Of a stretch of DNA of 64,000 bases, positions 45,276 through 57,277 are shown piece after piece (the stretch's first letter is position 1; each line of letters begins with the position of its first letter). The DNA is from Filosporella fistucella (taxonomy: Eukaryota > Ascomycota > Leotiomycetes > Helotiales). The notes beneath the pieces were generated by a model that was not told the DNA's origin, ran no database searches, and was given only the letters and a program-made list of their open reading frames with translations. Location of the stretch: the NCBI GenBank assembly GCA_030077755.1, contig JAQJZZ010000021.1, forward strand, positions 744,001 through 808,000, given 5' to 3'. The position numbers and the translations under genes were made by a program.

Positions 45276-48168
45276 TCCCTCTGTACAACTACACTTACGA
45301 TTTCCTTCCTTATTTACGATTTCTTAGCTCATTGGAAGATGTGAGGGATAAAATGGTGTGGTTTAGAATATTTGCAGGACTTCTATCTTTAGTTTTGTTT
45401 CAATTGGCGTTTTTCTATATCTCCTGGAGCAGGACAGGTGATACTTGGAGTCGGGTTAAAAGATTGGATGTATGGTTTGGGATATTTGACTACGCTTCCG
45501 TTTTCTGATTTGGGAATTTGGCGCTTTGGGGTCTAATTTGGTACATGAGTGGATAATTGAATTTAATACAGCCCTTAGATTTGATGTCTAAGTTTGAAGA
45601 ACAGTAGGATCTTGATACATGAGAAGCTGAAAATATAATATATATATATATATTGCAACATCAATATCCTACGGAGATAGCCCTCCCGCTGATGACGATT
45701 TTTTTTATTCCTTCAGAGTCTTTGATCTGCATGCATTCAGATGAAACCCAAGTAAATCTAGGATTTTCAGCTCAATACTCTTTTCTGTTTCAATAAACCA
45801 GGGCAGTTTTATGTCTCCGGGCAATTGTCTCCGATCGGTCGGCTTAGCAATGATGCATCCGAGTTTCAATTCGGGGTGGATGGTGCTGGGGATGGTACAG
45901 TGAACAGACGGACAGACAGACACTCAGCCGCACCTGAGCTGAACTTCCCTCCGCCTAAACTTCCCTATCGAAACATTTCCTTCCACCCAATTACGATGAT
46001 CCAATTCTGCATACTCAGGACCGCATACCATTCTTCTTCTCACTGGGAAGAAATGCAATATGTACCATACAAATTATATCCGTTCTCTTTCTTTTCCCTC
46101 CTTCATGGCCCCCAAACTCCAATCCTCCTTCTGCACATCACACGCCGGTAAATATAGGCCTATAAACGCCCCTCAAATCGGTGTCCCAAACCCGTCTAGC
46201 TCTTCCACTGATGGTGCGTCGCACAACACCACCATTCGCCCAGCAATCGATAACATAGTGGCTGTGGCTGGGTTGACACCTCCACTTCCCTTCCTTCCCA
46301 CCACGAACATATGCAGTACAATCCTCTCGGGCGTTATATGCATAGCGGGCACTCGGTGTACGAATGCTCTGCTAGTGCTGCATGATGTGTGTGAAGAGGG
46401 TGATGAGTGATAGTCAGGGCGGAGTAGGGCTGTTTGCCAGGGCATTTTGGGAAGGGCATTTGGTGACTGAGGTAGGATTGCCCTTTTGCGTGTTCCTGGG
46501 TTGTTTGGGCCGCTGGGAGGTAGCGAAGATGGACGAATTAGAGAGCTGGTATCGTACGAGAGGAGCTGAACTGAGGTGAGTGGAGTGTACTTCTTGGAAC
46601 AGAGAGAGACGGGCATGGGGTGTTCTTTGAGTCAATCGGCATATGGAGCTTGAATCAATTCCCGATACTAGGTACGAATTGCGAGAGACATACCGAGTAT
46701 GTCTGTCACTGTTGAAAACAGAGGAGCACCTAGCCGCCAATAACTCTCATGAGAGTAGGTTCCAATATTCCCAATTCTCCAACCGGGACGGCACAAAGAG
46801 AGCGAAAAGCATCGCAGAGCCGCCAACTATCACAAAGAACCAACCTGCATACACTCCCCCTCCATGCGGCCCAACATCCCCCTCCAACCCGTCCCCCGTG
46901 CAGATACCTGATCTTCCACGGGCGGCACCCAAGACGCACCTCTCAAGCCAGTCTCCCCAATAGCACGCCAAGTCAGCCTACTTGTCCGCCTTACTCGTCC
47001 CACAACCAAGACACAAAAAGCAACTTTCCTATCCCAAAATGCCCCTCTGAGTAACAGAGGCGCAGCACCCATGCAGGGGTACAAAGGTGAGCTGTCGATG
47101 GCTGATAAGTTGAGGCTCTTCTGTTTCCATACACCGGGCCTATGGTGTGGAGGGCATTTTGAGAGGTGGTGGCTCGGTTTTTGGGTGGGAGAGGGGAGGA
47201 GGTGGTACTTTATGTTTGAGGGCCGCTGATTTGGAGGGCGTGTTTGTTTGATTGTTGGTTTGATTGTTCGATATGATCCTTTGATATATTTGTTGAAAGA
47301 AAGATAGAGACATCATCTTATTGTGTTTATTGTATTGTTGTACTGGATATACCTTGAGCTGAAGAGTCGGAAACAAATTCGAGGAAGCTGAAAGGGTTGA
47401 CTACCTGAAAACGGACTTTGAAAATTGGGAAAGAGAATAGATCTGTACTGCCTCTTGCGTTTAGGAAACAGAGGCCAGAAATTAGGATTTCGAAGAAGCC
47501 TAGAAGGAAAGCCGCTGGATACTACAGGCCAAATCCAAGGACGTCAGACAGCTGCTCTACACGACAAGACCAGCTTCCAAATTTTGGCCATCAAGTTCAA
47601 AATACCAACAGCTTCCGGGTATTGGATCGATTCCGACAGTCCATCAAAGAGTTACGAAAGACTGAGAGAACACAAGCCACGTGCTTTTCATATATTTCGT
47701 AGCAAATTGCCTGCTTGGGATCGGAGGATTCGGGTGGTTCAATACCACTGACGCGACCCCAACGACTTTTCAAGTCAACAATCAAAGCTGATCAACATAT
47801 CAGCATCCGACATCGAGCTCACGCATCGCAGTAAGCATTCAATCTATCTCTAATCTTGCTCTTATGCCTGCTCAATTATCCCTGCATTCTGTGTCGATAA
47901 GTTTTATGGTTTCGATTTGAACATATACTCGAATTAATCCCGAGCTGTGTGCGCATGCGCGACCCATACTGAGCCGCACTTACAAAGCTGCATACCTTCT
48001 TCTATCCCATTCACAGTACATTTCTTCTCGAGTCTTCAACCCTTGAAGCAAGTAGCTTCTTTGTGCGCACAGTCTTTCTTCTCCATCCACCTCGGTTACA
48101 GAGCAAGACGATAATTTACTGCGTCAAAGACTTTGATTCGTCACTAACACGTTACCAGAACCTCCATA
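45276..48168. other. Gene-poor spacer with (TA)n tract
   Basis: No supported gene. A (TA)n microsatellite lies at about 45636-45653. Open frames at 46060-46410 (plus) and 46173-46616 (minus) overlap one another and lack features. The right end is the promoter of the second C2H2 gene; pyrimidine-rich sequence precedes its ATG. Confidence 0.5.
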
Positions 48169-49743
48169 ATGGATCCATACTTGTTAGATCCTAGCTTGCT
48201 CTCCCTGAATGGGGACGAGCAAAGCATGATCAATCAAAATGATTTCCAACAAAGTTATCAAAATCCTGATCCAATTCAACGATTCGTGAATGAGCGACAA
48301 CGCAATTATTTCACCGCCCCAGCGCCTGATGGTCCATCTCAGCTTTACAATAGCTTGAGTCAAGCATCTGCTCCAGTCGGATCTATGCCCTCTCATCGTA
48401 TGGCATCTCCTGCTCTTTCATACGGACTTCAAACTGCCACAAGTGCCTCCTCTCCTCGCACCGACGCATTCAACGATTTCTCTGGTTCCATACACCATGA
48501 TGGTTTCATGTCTAACTCTCAAGATTATTACGACCAACAATATCTCCACAGCTCCGGTTACATGTCTGATCAAAACATGTTCTTTGACGGACGTCAGCAA
48601 TCTACACATGACAATGGAGTCAACCTCTCCGAGGTCCAAGGTTTTGCCGATCCACAAGAGGTAAACTTCAGCAACGATGAGAATTACGAGGACGCAATCA
48701 GAAATGAGTATGAGCAGAAATCAACTTTCAACTCTCATGCCACTTTCCAATACCAACCCCGTGATCAAGTTATCAGTGCTTATCAATATCAAGTTCGCCA
48801 TGCAGAAGAAGATGGTCCAGCCAACTACACCAATCCAAATCAGGAACAACCTAAAGCCGAGATAATTCTCAACGGTCATCCTATCTATTTCGACGAGGAC
48901 GAGGACGAAGTAGCCGCCCCATCTCCAGCTCCCACCGCACAATCAGATACAGATTACAACCCTCGCCGCTCCTCCAAGAAACGTAAATCACCAGCCACTG
49001 CCCGACAAACCCCAAAGCGCATCCGCACCACAAAAGCCCTTCGCAACATGGCTCCCACAATCCGCAGCAAATCAACTACTTCCTCATCTCATACCCAAAC
49101 CCACCCTCGCACCTTCGCCTGCCCTTTCAACTTCGCCGGCTGCACCGCCGCTTTCCCATCAAAGAACGAATGGAAGCGTCATACCACAACCCAACATCTC
49201 AATTTCAAAGAATGGGTCTGTACCTCAGGCGATTGTCACGTTCTCAAGAACGGCGTCTCGAGTGGAGCAAGCTTTAACAGAAAAGATCTGTATACCCAAC
49301 ATATGCGTCGTATGCATACTCCCGCTGGATGTAAAGGCGATGAAGCAGCTAGCCAGGAATGGGAGGCTTGTCTCAAGGGATTGCAAGTTAGTAGCGTGAG
49401 GGACAAGAGACAACAGCCTGCAAGGTTGGGATGTCCTATTAAGGGCTGCAGGGAGGAGTGGAGTGAGGGAGATGTATGGGATCAGAGAATGGAACATGTA
49501 GCGCAGAAACATATGGGTGTTCGCAAGGATGGAGGAAGGGATCCGGCCGATCATGGTGGAGATGAGATGTTTGTGAATTGGGCTGAGGAAGAGGGTATCA
49601 TTGAGCATGTTGAGGGAGAGTGGAAATTGGTTGGTGCTGGTGGGGATGCTGGACCGGTGAAGGAGAGTTCGAGACGGAGGGTTAAGGTTGAGAGGGGACA
49701 GGTTTATGCTGAGGAAGATGCTGATGGAGAGGAGGATATTTGA
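48169..49743 (+). CDS. C2H2 zinc-finger protein, 524 aa, intronless
   Basis: Single open frame from ATG at 48169 (MDPYLLDPSLLSLNGDEQSM). The first 230 residues are Gln/Asn/Ser/Tyr-rich, like an activation region. An acidic run FDEDEDE is followed by a basic patch RRSSKKRKSP and KRIRTTK, probable nuclear signals. Then three finger-like units: FACPFNFAGCTAAFPSKNEW with KRHTTTQH; WVCTSGDC with FNRKDLYTQHMRRMH; and LGCPIKGCREEW with MEHVAQKH. The end is acidic. The unit 'KNEWKRH, then EWVC, then RKDxxxxH' parallels the C-terminal half of the C2H2 protein 5 kb upstream (KNDWKRH, TWRC, RKQTFSDH), so the two look paralogous. A regulator is likely; the target is unknown. Confidence 0.9.
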   Translation: MDPYLLDPSLLSLNGDEQSMINQNDFQQSYQNPDPIQRFVNERQRNYFTAPAPDGPSQLYNSLSQASAPVGSMPSHRMASPALSYGLQTATSASSPRTDAFNDFSGSIHHDGFMSNSQDYYDQQYLHSSGYMSDQNMFFDGRQQSTHDNGVNLSEVQGFADPQEVNFSNDENYEDAIRNEYEQKSTFNSHATFQYQPRDQVISAYQYQVRHAEEDGPANYTNPNQEQPKAEIILNGHPIYFDEDEDEVAAPSPAPTAQSDTDYNPRRSSKKRKSPATARQTPKRIRTTKALRNMAPTIRSKSTTSSSHTQTHPRTFACPFNFAGCTAAFPSKNEWKRHTTTQHLNFKEWVCTSGDCHVLKNGVSSGASFNRKDLYTQHMRRMHTPAGCKGDEAASQEWEACLKGLQVSSVRDKRQQPARLGCPIKGCREEWSEGDVWDQRMEHVAQKHMGVRKDGGRDPADHGGDEMFVNWAEEEGIIEHVEGEWKLVGAGGDAGPVKESSRRRVKVERGQVYAEEDADGEEDI

Positions 49744-51188
49744 GGATCTTCTCTTCTCTGCAGAGCCCTCGTCATCTACAGCTGTTATCTCTCGCCTGGA
49801 GCAACCAAAAAGCGTATATAATTCACGACTCTCCTTTCTTCTTACAGCAGGCATCAAAACCGACCTTTTGAACACCAGACACAAACCATGCCTTCGATGG
49901 TACATGATGGTATGAGCAGCATTCACGAAACCGATTCGAGGATACCACCAAGGTTTTATGACCTACCACGCCCCAAGAATACATGAACATCTTGCCTCTC
50001 TCTCCGTTTGTTCTTACAATTCACTACTTCCCTCTCCCACGCCATGGCTGTGAATAGCTCGTCACGACTCTTTACGAAACGCCACACATTCATACCCCAA
50101 CGAATTCACGAATCTTCAGGCGTTTGGCGCATTGCGATACCTCTGCTTTCCCTTTTGTCCTTTTTCCGTCCCCTTCCCTAGGGGTTTTCCCATGGGGTTT
50201 CTTGTCTTTCAGGCGCATGGAATGAATTTTCCTTTCTTCTTTGATGGATAAAGTGAACTTGGTACCTATGATGAAATGGGAATTATGATGCAAGATGGTC
50301 TTTGAGATGGCTGCTCAGCGGCTTTTGGAATCTGAGGAGAAGATTATTGCATAGGGATAAGGAGGGGAGATGCCAAGGGGAGAAGAAAAATATGTGTATA
50401 GGAAGTAATTAAATTCATGATACCTTTGATATTGATAAGACTTAGTGGATTGTGAGATATTTTAGTGTATGATTCTCGGGATTAGTAACTTCCTACAAAG
50501 CTTTTGATTTAACGATGGGAAGAGGAATATCTGTATGAATTGTTAAAAAAAAAGTATCTAGAGTTGAACATAAAACCGCCGTGGCGCCACGGATGTGTTG
50601 GTAGCTGCTTGATATGAATAATGACGTGGAACCCTGTTTCCCGAGACAGATTTTCTGAGACTTGAAGGGATCGTAAGGAATAGAATAGCGAAGACAATCA
50701 CTGAGGTATGATATGGTCATAGATGAATTAATTAGAATAAATAAGATGGTATTGCAAACTATGTGTTCTTTGTGTTCAATAATAAGAGATGCGTCACCTA
50801 TGAGTCGGTCGTACATTATTATTCAGTTTCCGCACGAAGATTAAGGTTAAAGGGGAGTCTCTCACCTAAGAATTTCAAGTCGGTGACACCATCAAAAATA
50901 TTTCCTAGCTGCTACATAACATGCAAACTTCTAGATGTCCTTGACCTTAAATTTCTTGCTAATCCAATTAACTCCTTGACTGCTTTATAAGCTATATTCA
51001 TTATTTACATTCCAGTCTCTACAAACAGCACTAGTAATCCAGCATTCATACTCAAATCTGATTGATTCACATTACTCATAAGAAAGTCGAGTAAGATACA
51101 GCAACTAACAAATCTTAGTACCTAAATATATACCAAGGACTACCTTACCCACCTTTCCCAAAATCCAGCTCTCTCCCCAAGACCCCTC
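49744..51188. other. Convergent spacer
   Basis: About 1.4 kb between the 3' ends of the C2H2 gene (plus) and the NAD(P)-binding reductase (minus). AT-rich, with no supported open frame or repeat. Confidence 0.45.
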
Positions 51189-51956
51189 CTACCGCAACTC
51201 CTCACCAAAACAATCGATCTTCCCCTCCACAACCCTTCTAACCACCTCCCCAATCTCTACTTCTCCCTCCCCAGCACAAACCTCAAATACACAACCTATA
51301 GTCCCCTCATTCTCTACACATTGCACCACAACACTCGCTACATCCTCCCTACTAACTTTCTCTCCAAACCCCGTCTTACCAGCCTTTACTTTCCCTTTCC
51401 CCTCTCCTTCTCCATACCAAGTCGGTCTCACAATCGTATATTCTAACCCTCTCTCCCCATTCCCCTCCACGAGATTAAGATCAGCTTCATATTTAGCTTG
51501 CATATATATAGGTAACATCCCCCATAACTCATCACTCTTCTTAGAATCCGCTTCAGTGTAATAACCTGGATTTCCCTTCTCCCGATTCCTCGCATCGATT
51601 GTAGATATCAGAATCAATCTCTTTGTTACACCCGCTAGAACCATAGCATCAAAGAGTTTTACAGCGCCATCTCGATCGATGGATAGACTTAGTGAGTCGT
51701 CTTCGAAGGCTCGGAGACCAGCGCCGGCGCAGAAGATTATGTTGTCTGGGGTGTGGGTGGTGATGAGAGAGGCGAGAGAGGAGACGGTGGAGGTTTCGAG
51801 GGAGTGGACGATGGGCTTTGCTCCTAGGGAGAGGAGAGAGGGGATTTGCTCTTCTTGTCTTATGAGAGAGGTTACTTGGTGGCCGTTTTGGAGGAGAGAG
51901 GATGTGATGAAGCGGGCTACTTTGCCGGAACCGCCGAGGATGAGGATATGTGGCAT
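51189..51956 (-). CDS. Atypical short-chain dehydrogenase / NAD(P)H-binding protein, 255 aa
   Basis: Intronless, start MPHILILGGSGKVARFITSS at 51956. The glycine-rich dinucleotide loop is GGSGKVA (residues 8-14) after a beta strand, the form used by atypical SDRs of the NAD(P)H-binding group (SDR_a5-like, NmrA neighbours). The pair Y151..K155 in YMQAKYEAD keeps the catalytic YxxxK spacing. TIVRPTWYGEGEGKGKV follows as in this family, then DVASVVVQCVENEGTIG. Members use NAD(P)H as redox sensors or reduce small substrates; the substrate is not readable. Length is usual. The nearest neighbours on both sides are over 1.4 kb away, so context gives no hint. Confidence 0.9.
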   Translation of the reverse strand: MPHILILGGSGKVARFITSSLLQNGHQVTSLIRQEEQIPSLLSLGAKPIVHSLETSTVSSLASLITTHTPDNIIFCAGAGLRAFEDDSLSLSIDRDGAVKLFDAMVLAGVTKRLILISTIDARNREKGNPGYYTEADSKKSDELWGMLPIYMQAKYEADLNLVEGNGERGLEYTIVRPTWYGEGEGKGKVKAGKTGFGEKVSREDVASVVVQCVENEGTIGCVFEVCAGEGEVEIGEVVRRVVEGKIDCFGEELR

Positions 51957-54900
51957 TTTGTTGGGAGTTTTGGTGGATAAGAGGGAGGTGTAAGTGAAGT
52001 GAATGGAGAGATATGAAGATCTTGAAGATATGAAGAGTGGGATGAGAGATTGGTTTGAAGATTTGAGATTGATTAAGTCTTACAATAAATCTCTTATATA
52101 CACCTCTTACTCCTGCCTCTTACTCAGGAGGTCACGTTCTTACGCGTGTCTTACGTGCGTTATATCCGTGATTTGGGTAAGCAGTATGGGGTTTGTGACT
52201 CACGCCGGTGGAATTCCGCTCGGGACGTGTAATGGGCAAGGATAGTTAACTCCGATCAATATATATATTATCACAATAAGAGAGAAGTGCAAGGATCCAC
52301 ACAGATCTTCAATTTGGTATTCTGATGCAAAATCAAAGAGGGGAAAGGAGGTGGAGATAGAGTGGGACTCTCGAGGTACGGTGGGGTGGAAGAGAAAGGC
52401 GCTAGTGTATTGGAATTCCGAAGTTGTTGACATGAAATCCATTTCTCTGAGGTGTAGTTTAGTTTGTAAATACCTAAGCTGGAAGAAAAATTGTGATATC
52501 AATCTTCGGTGTTGTACTAGCTTGCATAGCTGCGATTCTAAACTACTTAGCTATTTGTACTTTCATGCCGTTTGATTCAGACTGACCTCCCCACCCCTTA
52601 AGCAAGCATCTTTAAAAGGATAATTGGATAAGTTTAGATATCAAACATGCGTCCTATTATAAGTCTAATGTTCAGTCACTTAAATGAATCTCCCGTGTGC
52701 GATCAACAGCATATTAACCCCATAGAAGAAAAATAGTGCTCGCAGTAGAATCCATACTACAAAATACCATCTCACTTTTTTCACTCCGTGGTTATTATCA
52801 TCACTACTTTCTACCATTAAAAGATCGTGCTATTCCACCAGGCGAAGTAAAAAGCCAAGGACTATCTTCCTCATCCCCTTCAGGTTCTGTTCCAATTACT
52901 GAATGCTTCCGTCCATTCTCAGGAGTGGCAGCACGATCACTACCTGCAACCGAGAAGGTAGAAGCAGAATATCCGTAGCCACCTCTAAGGTTTTCGGAGA
53001 AAAAACTTGAGATAATCTACTGTGAGATTCGTCTTCAAAGGTGAGATGGTGCAGAATGAGTAAGAGCACAGATATTTTGTTTGGGAGAAGACTACTCAAG
53101 AGACGGCGGTCTTTGGACAGATTTAAGGTGGATTGTGATGAAGATATAGTGATTGGACGTCAAAGAGTGGAACTAGAGACTGTAAGTATCAAGTACGTCA
53201 AAGTAGAGCAGCGTTATGATGTGTTTACCAGGGAAGTGAAGTTAGGAGCCTGAAGGGATATGAGTTCCATCATGAAGACATCCAAGCAGGTGTTTTACAC
53301 CTCGCTGCTGATCTGGGCAACGCCGCCGGAACTCAAGATTTGCTCTGATGGCGTGACAATATTACAAAAAGAGCTCCCATCTACAAATGATCTCGTGTGC
53401 TCTGGATAGCATCGAAATGGAGCATTCCCTTTCCGGCAGCGCAGCATAGGGACAAGTCATGGATCAGTGATAGTGGGAACTCTCGAACCCCATCCAGGAT
53501 CAAAGATGCAAGACTTGGTTCAATCTTAACTCCTTACAAGTCTCTTCTGAGAAACTATCAAAAGAAAATATAATAAATTTGGACAGATACAAGTCGTGTT
53601 GAGCTAGGGTTGGAATGTCCCAAGCCCCACTCGTTAAGCAAACTAGGACTCCTCTCACAACTTCATCCGCCCATGTATCTTGAAGTCTCCTTTCCGGCTA
53701 CCCTTGGGTCAATATTGACACACCTAACTTGAAAGTAATCAACTGTATACTCTTAATATCAGTAACGGTGGCATTTTTGACCCATGAGGTTAAGGATAGC
53801 CCAGTGAAAGGCTTCTAAAGTGGTACTAGCAGAAACAAGATTTGCATATAGCGAAGTGAAATACAAGGGTTTGGTTCTGATGACGATAAATTTTATGAAA
53901 GATGGGAGAAATGATATTAAAACAAGTTATGATGCAAGAACAGAACAAAAGACGTATACGCATATCAGATAATGAAAACAACCGCTATTGCCAAAATTGC
54001 AAACATTGGAAATTCTTCTCTCACTTTTAGTTTGACTTGAAAGTTCACTCTTGCTTGGTACCCATATTCTTTCAGAATTCCACAGGCTAAGAAATGGTTA
54101 CTCTGTTCCACAACGAAGATACTCAAGGCGAGCTCGAAAGTATTTTCAATCTGACCGCAATAACATTTGAGATTCTATGATTGAAATACCTGGCATCATT
54201 TTGTCGCAGACTATCGGAAAACGCTACGCTCTACTGTACCGAGTACTATGGTCCTACCGGTGTATTGGTCACACGAGGAGCAGTGGGCGGACTTGACTAT
54301 TATCTGACCACACCTCATTCTAATGCTCCGAAGTTCTCAAGTAGGCCGCACATACTCTGGTTCCCATCCTTCTTAGCTCCCGCTAATGCAGTGCAGCCGT
54401 CCCAGTCGAATTTGTTTCTGAGACAAGTCGAGAGCTTGATGCGTGAAAGTTTCGCTACCGACAATTGCCTCCCGCTCCTGTGACGGGTCATCTACTCGGA
54501 CGAATTGCGCGCCGCTCCCCGGAGAACGATTGACATTTACTGCGGCTTCCACAATATAATCCCTGAAAGGAGTTTCTTCCTCTCTAAAAACCTTGGAAAT
54601 CCGCGTACTCGTAGTCGACTTCTGTACACCGGCTTTGGGTGACACTGACTCACTGGTAAGGTGTCACTTACTACGTGTTAATTTATCACCTGAGATATCG
54701 GCATCTAGACAAACAAGACAATTTATTAATTCGACGAGTGTGCTTGGAGACCTGGCGCACAACCCTTCTTATCGGAATGCCACGATTCAAGGACGGCGTC
54801 AGAGATTGTTGGTTGATGTGGAGGCTGTACAAATGCCAAGGGTTATATGATTTGTACCACACTCAAAAAGAATCCGGTGGGTGAATACGGAAATAGCTAT

Positions 54901-55235
54901 CTAGCATCAATTGCATCCAGGCTACTAGACAGTTGCGATTGTTCGCTTGAATAATAAAGCAGACAGTAGTAACCTAGAGCACTCGGAACAACTCTTCTCA
55001 GCAGGCTTGAGCATCTTACGCAAAAGGACCCGTTTGGACAAACAAGTGTAGGATATTTTCGTTCGAGGTAGGGTTTTTCAATCAAGTAGAACCTAACGAT
55101 AAGTCATTTCCCTACCTTATTTTATTTTGGTGTTCTAGCCGCTAGATGTTGGATAATGTCTAAAGATTCAAAAAATAATGAGATACCCTAAACAAAATTC
55201 AACCCTATATAAATAGATAAACCCAAGAAGCTTTC

Positions 55236-55277
<42 letters not shown>

Positions 55278-55644
55278 ATATCCATTTTCCATGTACCCGT
55301 TTCCTGTACACAAGTACAAGAGGAAGAATCGAACACTGATTCTTCCACAGCAAATCTTGACTTGGAAATCAGAAAAACCTGCGCGGCCCTTGCCTAGCCT
55401 TTCGGCGGCGGCGAAGTTCAAGATCCAGGCTCAATCTGATAGGAATGATCATCAAAAACTAAGAAAGCCAACCCTGAGAAGACAAATAAATGATCGTTCC
55501 AGCTCCAAAGAGCGTGTCCATATTCAGACGCCAGATCCGTGGTATACAGCTGCACAGATGACGCAGGTCTCGTGAGAAACGCAAACATCAATGAATCTCT
55601 GCGGCATACATAGCCATGTCGTAACTCTGGCGCCCAAAACTGCT
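51957..55644. other. Long gene-poor, AT-rich spacer, 3.7 kb
   Basis: No open frame here shows a family pattern or splice structure. The largest plus-strand ones (54181-54483 and 54593-54850) have average composition only. A 39-nt poly-A tract stands at 55237-55275. Possible decayed or non-coding DNA; nothing is identified with confidence. Confidence 0.5.
55237..55275 (+). repeat. Poly-A tract, 39 nt
   Basis: An uninterrupted run of 39 A on the plus strand between CTTTCC and GAATATCC. It may be a simple expansion or the tail of a retro-inserted transcript; no coding sequence or clear target-site duplication was found next to it. Confidence 0.9.
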
Positions 55645-56496
55645 TCAGATGTTTTCTTTCCCTGTTTTTAACTTCTTCTCCTGTTTGCGAGGTCTGCCCT
55701 TCTTCCCTCTTTTGCAAGGCTTGTAATGTTTTTCGTGTTGGACTCGATCGATATCGTGTCGGCCACACCAACACGTGAAAGAACGGCTGCCTTGGCATTG
55801 CTTTGTAGTAAGATGACGTGTGTAGTGGTCCTTACGAGGGTTCGAGTAGCCGCATCGACACTGAAATTTGGGCGAACCGTGGGTTAAATGAGCGGTTGCA
55901 GTCTTTAAGTGACGATCCAATGATCGAAGATCGGCAAATACTCCACCGCAGGTTGGAATGCCACAGGTGTAGCTTTTCTCACCGTGCTTGGCTGCAATAT
56001 GGCGTCTGCACATCACTTAGCATCACTTGCAGGTTCGGGTCCATGAAGCACAGGATGTATCAAAGGGTAAAGTGGAATGAGCAGGGTCAGCTTACTCGAG
56101 ACATAGGGCATCTTGAAACCGTTCGCGGCAATGACCGCATGATTCGAATGCAGGTGGCGATATAGATCTAGCATCCTCTGTGGTGGACGACGGCTGCTTA
56201 GACCTGGGACATTCGATCTGGATCAAGCCACTCAAGTTCGGGTTGCCTTGGAATTCGGGAGATGGCAAAGAAGGAGAAGAAGTAAACGTAACAGGGGATA
56301 AAAACGACTGAAGACCGGGACTAAAGCCATCCTGGAACGCGGGATTAACCTCGCTGTCGACAAGGCTGGTTATTGGACTGGAAATCAAGTTGCCTTGAAC
56401 CATATCCCCACTCAAACCTATGCCGGAATGCAAGGTCCCTTCCTGATCGCTCGACGGGAGGGCACAATCGTTGGAGAAATCGAGAAACTGAGACAA
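55645..56496 (-). CDS. C2H2 zinc-finger protein with basic tail; 5' end unresolved
   Basis: Two exons, from at least 56496 to 56096 and 56005-55645. The 90-bp intron (GTAAGC..GTGCAG) splits a finger and rejoins it exactly as CGHCRERFQDALCLERHIAA followed by KH, a perfect C2H2 unit. Next come CGIPTCGGVFADLRSLDRHL with a late His, FQCRCGYSNPRKDHYTRHL with KQC, and FTCWCGRHD with HEKHYKPC. The tail RGKKGRPRKQEKK has an AT-hook-like core. The N-terminal half is Ser/Pro-rich. The frame is open upstream of 56496 to a TAG near 56613, but has no ATG; an in-frame ATG first appears at about 56403. Either an upstream exon exists or the 5' end is broken. A nuclear regulator is likely. Confidence 0.7.
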
Positions 56497-56762
56497 CCAT
56501 TCTTCGTCTGCACCAGGGCGGAGCCCTCTAAACGTTATATGATGATCATATTGATCCCGTTGAATGTCGAGAGCGCGGCGGACCGCGCTGCTCTAGCCTC
56601 AAGGGGTCGTGGGATGAAGGGAGGTGGAGCTTTGGACCCCTCGTACTGCGCAAGCAATTGGTGAGCAAGAGTAAGGTACAGACGACAATGACAGCGTAGA
56701 TAGTCTGCGCAGCACAAAAAGGAGGAAACAAACCGAATTCAAGTGCTCTGTTGAGTCTGATT

Positions 56763-56780
56763 GTTGGATATATATAAAAA
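56763..56780 (-). promoter_or_regulatory. TATA-like box of the third C2H2 gene
   Basis: TTTTTATATATATCC on the minus strand, about 270 bp upstream of the readable coding frame. It is the only such box in the area. No transcript start can be fixed from sequence. Confidence 0.3.
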
Positions 56781-57008
56781 CTTCTGAGCCTTAGATAGGC
56801 TCAGTGGGAGCAGGTCGACCAAAGGTGAAGGTCCAAGAGAAACTGGTGGTCCCGCAGGGTCGTGAGGTATTTATAAGTTGTGTGGCTCAGCCCCAGGCCA
56901 CAACTTATGGCCATTGCAGCTGAGAATCGACTATACCTACCTATCTTTTATAGGCAAACACCCACCGAGAACACGGGCGATTCAGATCGGCCCGTCAGCA
57001 TGGCTTGG

Positions 57009-57277
57009 GGCCATTTCGGACAGCCATTTAACTAGAGCTGCACGTGAGACCATTGCTGCAACCCAAGAGCTGGGGCGATTTATCTTGTCCACCGATTGTC
57101 AAATGAGATGAATTAGCAACTCATGTCTTTCAATTGGAATTGAGGCCATTTCGGACAGCCCTTCAGCTAGAGCTGCACGTGAGACCATTGCTGCAACCAA
57201 GAGCTGGGGCGATTTATCTTGTCCATCGATTGTCAACTGAGATGAATTAGCAACTCATGTTTTTCAAATGGAATTGG
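57009..57277 (+). repeat. Tandem duplication, 135 bp + 134 bp
   Basis: Two adjacent copies, 57009-57143 and 57144-57277, differ by roughly a dozen changes and a one-base gap (CAACCCAAGAG versus CAACCAAGAG). Each begins GGCCATTTCGGACAGCC and ends TTGGAATTG(A/G). A third copy starts at 57278 (GGCCATTTT) but breaks off after about nine bases. An inverted AAAATGGCC follows at about 57324, and GAGGCCATTAA at about 57359. Confidence 0.9.

Noticed and set aside
45038..45508. Plus-strand open frame with a membrane-like segment (FAGLLSLVLFQLAFFY)
   Set aside because: It overlaps the last intron and exon of the 839-aa C2H2 gene in another frame and continues into its 3' region; no independent start is convincing.
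46060..46616. Overlapping open frames on both strands at 46 kb
   Set aside because: Both are short, overlap each other and have no motif; neither can be preferred.
49225..49926. 233-codon minus-strand open frame
   Set aside because: Antisense to the zinc-finger part of the 524-aa C2H2 gene; composition is that of a shadow frame.
54181..54850. Two plus-strand open frames in the long spacer
   Set aside because: Average composition, no family, no joinable splice sites.
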